Shown here: positions 59,857 through 64,000 of the stretch, piece by piece
How the letters are laid out: every line of letters begins with the position of its first letter
Numbering within the stretch: position 1 is the stretch's first letter
NCBI GenBank assembly: GCA_963457665.1
Contig: OY735211.1
Span: 35,393,747 to 35,457,746 of the forward strand
Source of the DNA: Thysanoteuthis rhombus
Taxonomy: Eukaryota; Mollusca; Cephalopoda; Oegopsida; Thysanoteuthidae
Direction of reading: 5' to 3'
Length of the DNA: 64,000 nucleotides
The notes under the pieces: model-generated
Told to the model about the DNA's origin: nothing
Seen by the model: only the letters and a program-made list of their open reading frames with translations
Database searches by the model: none
Position numbers and translations under genes: made by a program

Positions 59857-59887
<31 letters not shown>

Positions 59888-60160
59888 GGGGGAGGGGGGG
59901 GGTAAATGTGACTTTACAAAGAGGAGAGAGGGGGACAGAGAAAGAGAGGAGTGCTATGTTATCAATATATGTAAGTAAATAGAAGACCTGCCATCCATCA
60001 TCTTTAGACAATAGAAAACCTAAAATTCAATAGTGAGGTCTACTCTGAACATCTGAGTGCAGTAGGAAAGAAATAATTTATTGGTGAAAGAAACTATACA
60101 AACACAATAGGATTAGAGGAGAGAATAATGAATAGGTCCCCCCATACACACGCATGCAAG

Positions 60161-60212
<52 letters not shown>

Positions 60213-60990
60213 TAGCATAGGGCTCTTCAAAAATTTATGTTATGTGTGGATAGATTAAAATTTTAGAACTTTTTATTTTAAAAAAACGTCAGAGATTATG
60301 TTTTAAAAATGAAGCCGAAAATATTTCGGGCAAAAACAATGTTTATTGCTTAGTAGCAAAGCAGTAGTCAGTTGCGTATTCACAACTTTTTTAATGGATA
60401 CTATACTAGTAAAGTTAATGATTATTAAGTTCCTGAAATTAGATACTAAATTAATAAATGTTTGGTAATAGTAGCTCATTGCAGGCTTTCAATTCCATTC
60501 ATAATTATTTTTTGGCGATTGTTTCACCAAGTGAAAAAAGAACAATAACATAGCACTGATTGGCTTTCGTTCAAACTTTTTCGAAAGAGTAAAATGAAAA
60601 TTCTATATCTTTAAATTGTAAAAACCATATTTAAAAAATCAAACGCCCAAAGAAAACTCTTTTATTCAAACAATGTTGAAAAATTGAAAAAAAAAGAAAA
60701 AAATTTTAAATGATTTGTAATCTGTGGGAAACTATGATAATTTTTAAAATTTTTTTGAATAGAATCATTTGAGAGGAAAAGGGGAAAAAAGAGAGAGATA
60801 TGAATGTTATTTTCACTCATTTCTAAATCTTGTTAAAGTCTCAATTTCCAAATCATCCTCCTTTAATGAACTTTTGTATAAGAAAAGGAATTCATAAGAA
60901 AATAAAATGGTGTGAGCAGATAGCTGCTGCCTGCCAATAAAGTTGACATCCCTACACACTATTCTAACACAGCGTAATGGTTATGGTACT
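59561..60990. other. G-run, A22 run, TA microsatellite; no gene
   Basis: G-run at 59578-59589, A22 at 59857-59878 and G-rich sequence at 59886-59901. (TA)n of about 48 bp at 60163-60210 is followed by ACTAGC. Frames over the runs are artefacts. Confidence 0.5.
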
Positions 60991-60999
60991 GGACAGTCA

Positions 61000-61110
61000 A
61001 CCACTTGGGAGCAGATTCAAATCACTCCAGTTTTTCTCGTTGATCTTATAATTCACTTTGGTTCAGTGTGATTCTCTGAGCTGAACAAACTAATTTGGTG
61101 ATTGGTCTTT
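61000..61110 (+). repeat. tRNA-derived SINE, partial
   Basis: AGCGTAATGGTTATGGTACTGG (box A-like) and GAGCAGATTCAAATCACTCC (box B-like) are at tRNA spacing. A body (ATAATTCACTTTGGTTCAG) recalls the SINE bodies at 53 and 63 kb. Confidence 0.55.
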
Positions 61111-61123
61111 ATATGTAAACATC

Positions 61124-61173
<50 letters not shown>
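61124..61173. repeat. (CA)n-(TA)n microsatellite
   Basis: CACACACA followed by about 45 bp of TA. Confidence 0.9.
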
Positions 61174-61175
<2 letters not shown>

Positions 61176-61304
61176 ACATAACCTTTTTAATGTTATTTCT
61201 CTCTTATACATAAAGATTTTACTCCTGCATGCATATATATACTTGAAAAAAATATATAGATTCTTGTGATAGATAGATTTACAGTTTCAAGTACTAAACA
61301 TTAA

Positions 61305-61474
61305 AAAAAACTTTCCCAAATTTTTTTTGTGTCACTTCAGTCACTCATTTCCCAATATCCATCGATTGCAATTCATGTCATTTTCTTCAGGGTTTTACAT
61401 ATACTTTGTAATGGTACAATGCGTAAATTTGTTAGGGTCATCAGTTGTTTACCATGTAACTGTTTCAGGGAGAT
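61305..61474 (+). repeat. Dispersed repeat copy B (partner at 6.1 kb, inverted)
   Basis: CACTTCAGTCACTCATTTCC, TTTTCTTCAGGGTTTTACAT and GTCATCAGTTGTTTACCATG with TAACTGTTTC match the reverse complement of 6118-6312. A short TA microsatellite follows at 61470-61491. Confidence 0.6.
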
Positions 61475-61730
61475 ATATATATATATATATTATACATCCC
61501 TTTCTCCTTATGTACACACGCAGGCATATTCATGTACATACATACCTGTACATATATTCATAATGCATATTTCTTCTCATGTACCTTTCTATTATGCATA
61601 ACCTGTTAATGCATGTACTTATTCACCTCAGGGGCAGATAATTGAAGTTACAGAACAAACAGGTTCCCTGTTATTGTTTACTTTGGGAATTGTTTTCTTT
61701 CGCTGATGTTGTTTCAGCTCCCCTGAGAGG

Positions 61731-61790
61731 TTTTAATTTGTAATCCTAGGATGCTAACAGCTGACACTGTCCTAGGGTTACAAATTAAAA
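61731..61790. repeat. 21-bp hairpin with one mismatch
   Basis: TTTTAATTTGTAATCCTAGG-A (61731-61751) pairs with 61770-61790 with a single mismatch (which would be G-U or A-C depending on strand). The loop is 18 bases. It could be a foldback element or a small-RNA hairpin. Confidence 0.75.
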
Positions 61791-61949
61791 TCCACCAACC
61801 GATGGATTAAAAGTGCAGAGACGGAGAAATAAACAGCCAAGAAATATGCTGAAAATTTTAAGCCCTCCCCAACCACAAACAAGGGCAAAACCAGAAGAAA
61901 TTTTTAAAAAGTTTTCAAATCTAAAGTGGTCATAGAATTCAAGGTCTGT

Positions 61950-62090
61950 TGTTGAGCCTTTCTCTGCTATGCTGGTCCATAATCTTTTAGTAGATGGAAA
62001 AAGATTGATACATGCCTTCCCCAAGGGCACTGTCTCAGCTCACTGATCCTATGCTCTCCGTCCTTAACCGCTTGGCCACTTGCAACTCCC
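61950..62090 (+). repeat. Partial 'ATTCATGCCTT' family repeat, 3' part
   Basis: GATACATGCCTTCCCCAAGG, GCACTGTCTCAGCTCACTGA and CCTTAACCGCTTGGCCACTTG. The last block reads as a reversed tRNA box A and supports a minus-strand tRNA-like end for this family. Confidence 0.5.
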
Positions 62091-62313
62091 TTACTAAACT
62101 ATATATACAGGACATACACAAAAAATATTATCATGGATTTCATTGTTTAGAGGACAAGACAAGGGTTCTACATGTATACTGTATCAATCTTAAATGTTGG
62201 AAAAATTTTTGATTAATCAAGTATCTCTGAGTAAAAAAAGTCATTCTTGCCGCAAAATGTGATGGTTCTAATAATATAAAAAGTTCTGAGATGATAAGGA
62301 AAAATGGAACTTT

Positions 62314-62935
62314 TAGGTTGGTTCAAAAGTTCTTTTGCACAATGCTATGGAATTCTTTAGTTTCTTCGAAGCTTACTTGGTTGTTTTAGACTTATTCATA
62401 CACACTCTCCAAGGATTGTTTGCAATAATCTTAGTCTATTTTGATGAAAAATCAAGGCTGAATATAAAATGTACAGTTCATATAATTTACTTTTTATGAT
62501 TAATCTCAGAAAAAGTGCAGCGAAAGCTAGGTAATGGATCACTGAAGCTTTTGGTAATGATGCAGTACGTTCAAGCTTATGTGGGGAATGGTTTATGAAG
62601 TTCAGCAATGATTTTGAGCTCAAGATCAAAGACACCTGGAAAATCTTAGAACTTGAAAATTAATGAATGGGAGGAATTTCTGAAGGAAGATGCATAACAA
62701 ACGACGAAAGATGTAGCAGAAAAATTGTAGGTGAATCAATTAATTTGTTGGACTGATGCAGTTGATCAGAAAAGACCTTTTCTTGAACAAGTTAATCGAC
62801 AAGTGATTTTGTTGCAGGGCAAGACCAGTCTTCATGTTATTTACACATATCTTTTTTATCTTAAAAAATTTCAGATTCATATTAACATTGTCCAAAGGAA
62901 CTGGGTAACATTTATGGAATTTTACATTTAAGCGA
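62314..62935 (+). pseudogene. mariner element, internally deleted transposase
   Basis: Starts at a TA with a mariner-type inverted-repeat end (TAGGTTGGTTCAAAAGTTC). Translated pieces in order: TEAFGNDAVRSSLCGEWFMK, FSNDFELKIK, TTKDVAEKL, then AVDQKRPFLEQVNRQ and ILLQGKTSLHV. These match mariner 'INEAFGDDAVSERTCQRWFAKFRSGDFDLKDKPRSGRP', 'TTRDIAEKLNVSHTTV' and 'QLKQALQEKRPELVNRKGVVFHQDNARPHV'. The span between the helix-turn-helix region and the second catalytic Asp is deleted. The HQDNA block has become LQGKT, so that Asp is lost. No right-hand inverted repeat was found. Confidence 0.85.
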
Positions 62936-62997
62936 ATCCTTTGATTTGAACTGCCACGTCAGAAATCAGTTCAAGTTTTAAAGTATCTCTTGCCAGC

Positions 62998-63170
62998 TCG
63001 AGTAGCACAATCAGTAGAGCAGCTTCCTGAAGTAAAAAGGACGAGAGTGTGAGTCTTGCGTAGAGCTCATTATTTATTTCTGATCTGCACTTCTTGTTCA
63101 CTGCTGTAGACTGAGTGAATAGTGATAAGTGACTAAAAAATTCAAGTTAAAGAAAATACTAGTCAAAAAT
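62998..63170 (+). repeat. tRNA-derived SINE copy
   Basis: CAGCTCGAGTAGCACAATCAG with TAGAGCAGCTTCC (box A region), GTGAGTCTTGCGTAGAGCTC (degenerate box B), then TTATTTCTGATCTGCACTTC and TTCACTGCTGTAGACTGAG, a body like that of the 53-kb pair. Confidence 0.6.
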
Positions 63171-63834
63171 TAGTAATGGTTAAAAATCAAGTAATTCTCA
63201 AGTTTTTTTTTTTTTGTGTGAGTGTATATGTGTGTTTTAACCATTAAAACATTCTTAAAAGCTTGGAGTAAGGCTTTCCTTTATAAACAGAAGGAAGAAG
63301 GTTGAATTGACTGCTTTCACATCACATGCCATATAAAGAAAGAGACAATGCCTAAGGGGGCAGGCATATGACTAAGGCTGCTTTGTGATTTAACAAGAAA
63401 AAGGTATAGTGAAAGCCTTGTTGTGACAAGGGCATTTGTATAATCTATCATAAACTTTTGGTTTTGCAAAATAATCTATCACTGAAGTCCAAAGGCTAAT
63501 AACAGACAAAAAGAGTGATAGTTGACAAGAGAGACCACATGCTAAGAGATTGAACTCTAGACCTTTCAAATACATTTGTTCAAATAAACGATTCTTCTGA
63601 TGCCAACATGGCTGGGGATATAATCAATTAACTCTGCAAGAGGATTCGGCAGGATTAGAACTGACACTGATCGGAGATTAGCTTACTTGTTGCTCCGACA
63701 GCAAATCTAAGGAATATGATAGAATACTTTAAGCTCACTAGTAGCATTTGAACTGCATGTTAGCAAAGCATAGAAGAGATCAAGATAAATATTTATTATT
63801 CAAGAGAATTTGGAATCAAATGATTCAGGCCAGG
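63171..63834. other. Unassigned DNA
   Basis: A T13 run at 63203-63215 is one of only two T-runs this long in the window. No other recognisable feature. Confidence 0.35.
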
Positions 63835-64000
63835 TACAAAGTGCAACTCAAAAGTTTAAGGAATTTCAACAATTTGATCAATCTGTTCAACTGTCAAGTT
63901 ATCCAGTGTTTCTATTGTCTTGCTGAACATCACATATCTCTTGAAATGATTCCACAAGGAAATAAAGTACTTCACTTTTCTATCTTTTTTTTCTTTCTTT
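63835..64000. mobile_element. Tc1/mariner-like MITE, family U, cut by window end
   Basis: TA-CAAAGTGCAACTCAAAAGTT followed by TAAGGAATTTCAA resembles the ends of the 45.3-kb element. The interior ACATATCTCTTGAAATGATT and GGAAATAAAG match that copy in opposite orientation. The right end lies beyond the window. Confidence 0.6.

Noticed and set aside
60163-60230. TA microsatellite followed by ACTAGC as a Helitron end on the minus strand
   Set aside because: There is no hairpin next to the CTAG on the minus strand.
1-64000. A prokaryotic or phage system, operon or defence island
   Set aside because: No dense coding, no Shine-Dalgarno-led frames, pervasive microsatellites and eukaryotic transposon relics.

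Overview
The window reads as non-coding, repeat-dominated DNA from an animal genome. It is strongly AT-rich. It carries long (TA)n, (CA)n and (GA)n microsatellites, about twenty A-homopolymers, and decayed copies of many transposon classes: RTE-like and other non-LTR retrotransposons, tRNA-derived and 5S-derived SINE-like sequences, hAT MITEs, Tc1/mariner elements and their MITEs, and a Helitron-like end. There are no operons, no ribosome-binding sites and no long open frames outside simple repeats. The repeat mix, and tRNA-headed SINEs of a kind described from octopus, suggest a cephalopod mollusc. That assignment is inference from repeat style, not from a marker gene.

Layout. 1-5 kb: nearly featureless, with a 182-bp-offset duplication, a 43-bp minisatellite and a Helitron-like 3' end. 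5-9.2 kb: a 5S rRNA-derived segment, tRNA-like SINE pieces and a hAT MITE. 10-20 kb: a polypurine minisatellite, a second hAT MITE, an RTE tail, and a Tc1/mariner-type MITE split by a hAT MITE with a perfect 8-bp target duplication. 20-31 kb: TA-rich microsatellites, another copy of each MITE family, and an RTE tail. 31.9-36.8 kb: the densest transposon graveyard, with two Tc-type transposases head to head, a mariner fragment, a LINE ORF2 end, and a TA-MITE that contains an inverted RTE tail. 38-42.7 kb: long microsatellites and a 1.1-kb polypurine block with two different 20-bp minisatellites. 44-53.5 kb: a mariner relic, small MITEs, dispersed repeat pairs, and two SINE copies head to head. 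55-64 kb: a dispersed repeat family, a tandem repeat, a second LINE fragment, a mariner relic, SINEs, and a 21-bp hairpin.

No complete host gene is supported. Long A-runs lie almost only on the + strand, and five of six LINE/RTE pieces point along +. This would fit a very large intron of a gene on the - strand, because retroelements tend to survive antisense to the host gene. Three short GC/CpG-richer islands (near 11.3, 17.6 and 27.8 kb) are the best places to look for exons or promoters of such a gene, but none could be identified. I found no evidence of a new multi-gene biological system. The most interesting signals are structural: nested and paired inverted repeats, strand asymmetry, and 5S-derived DNA.
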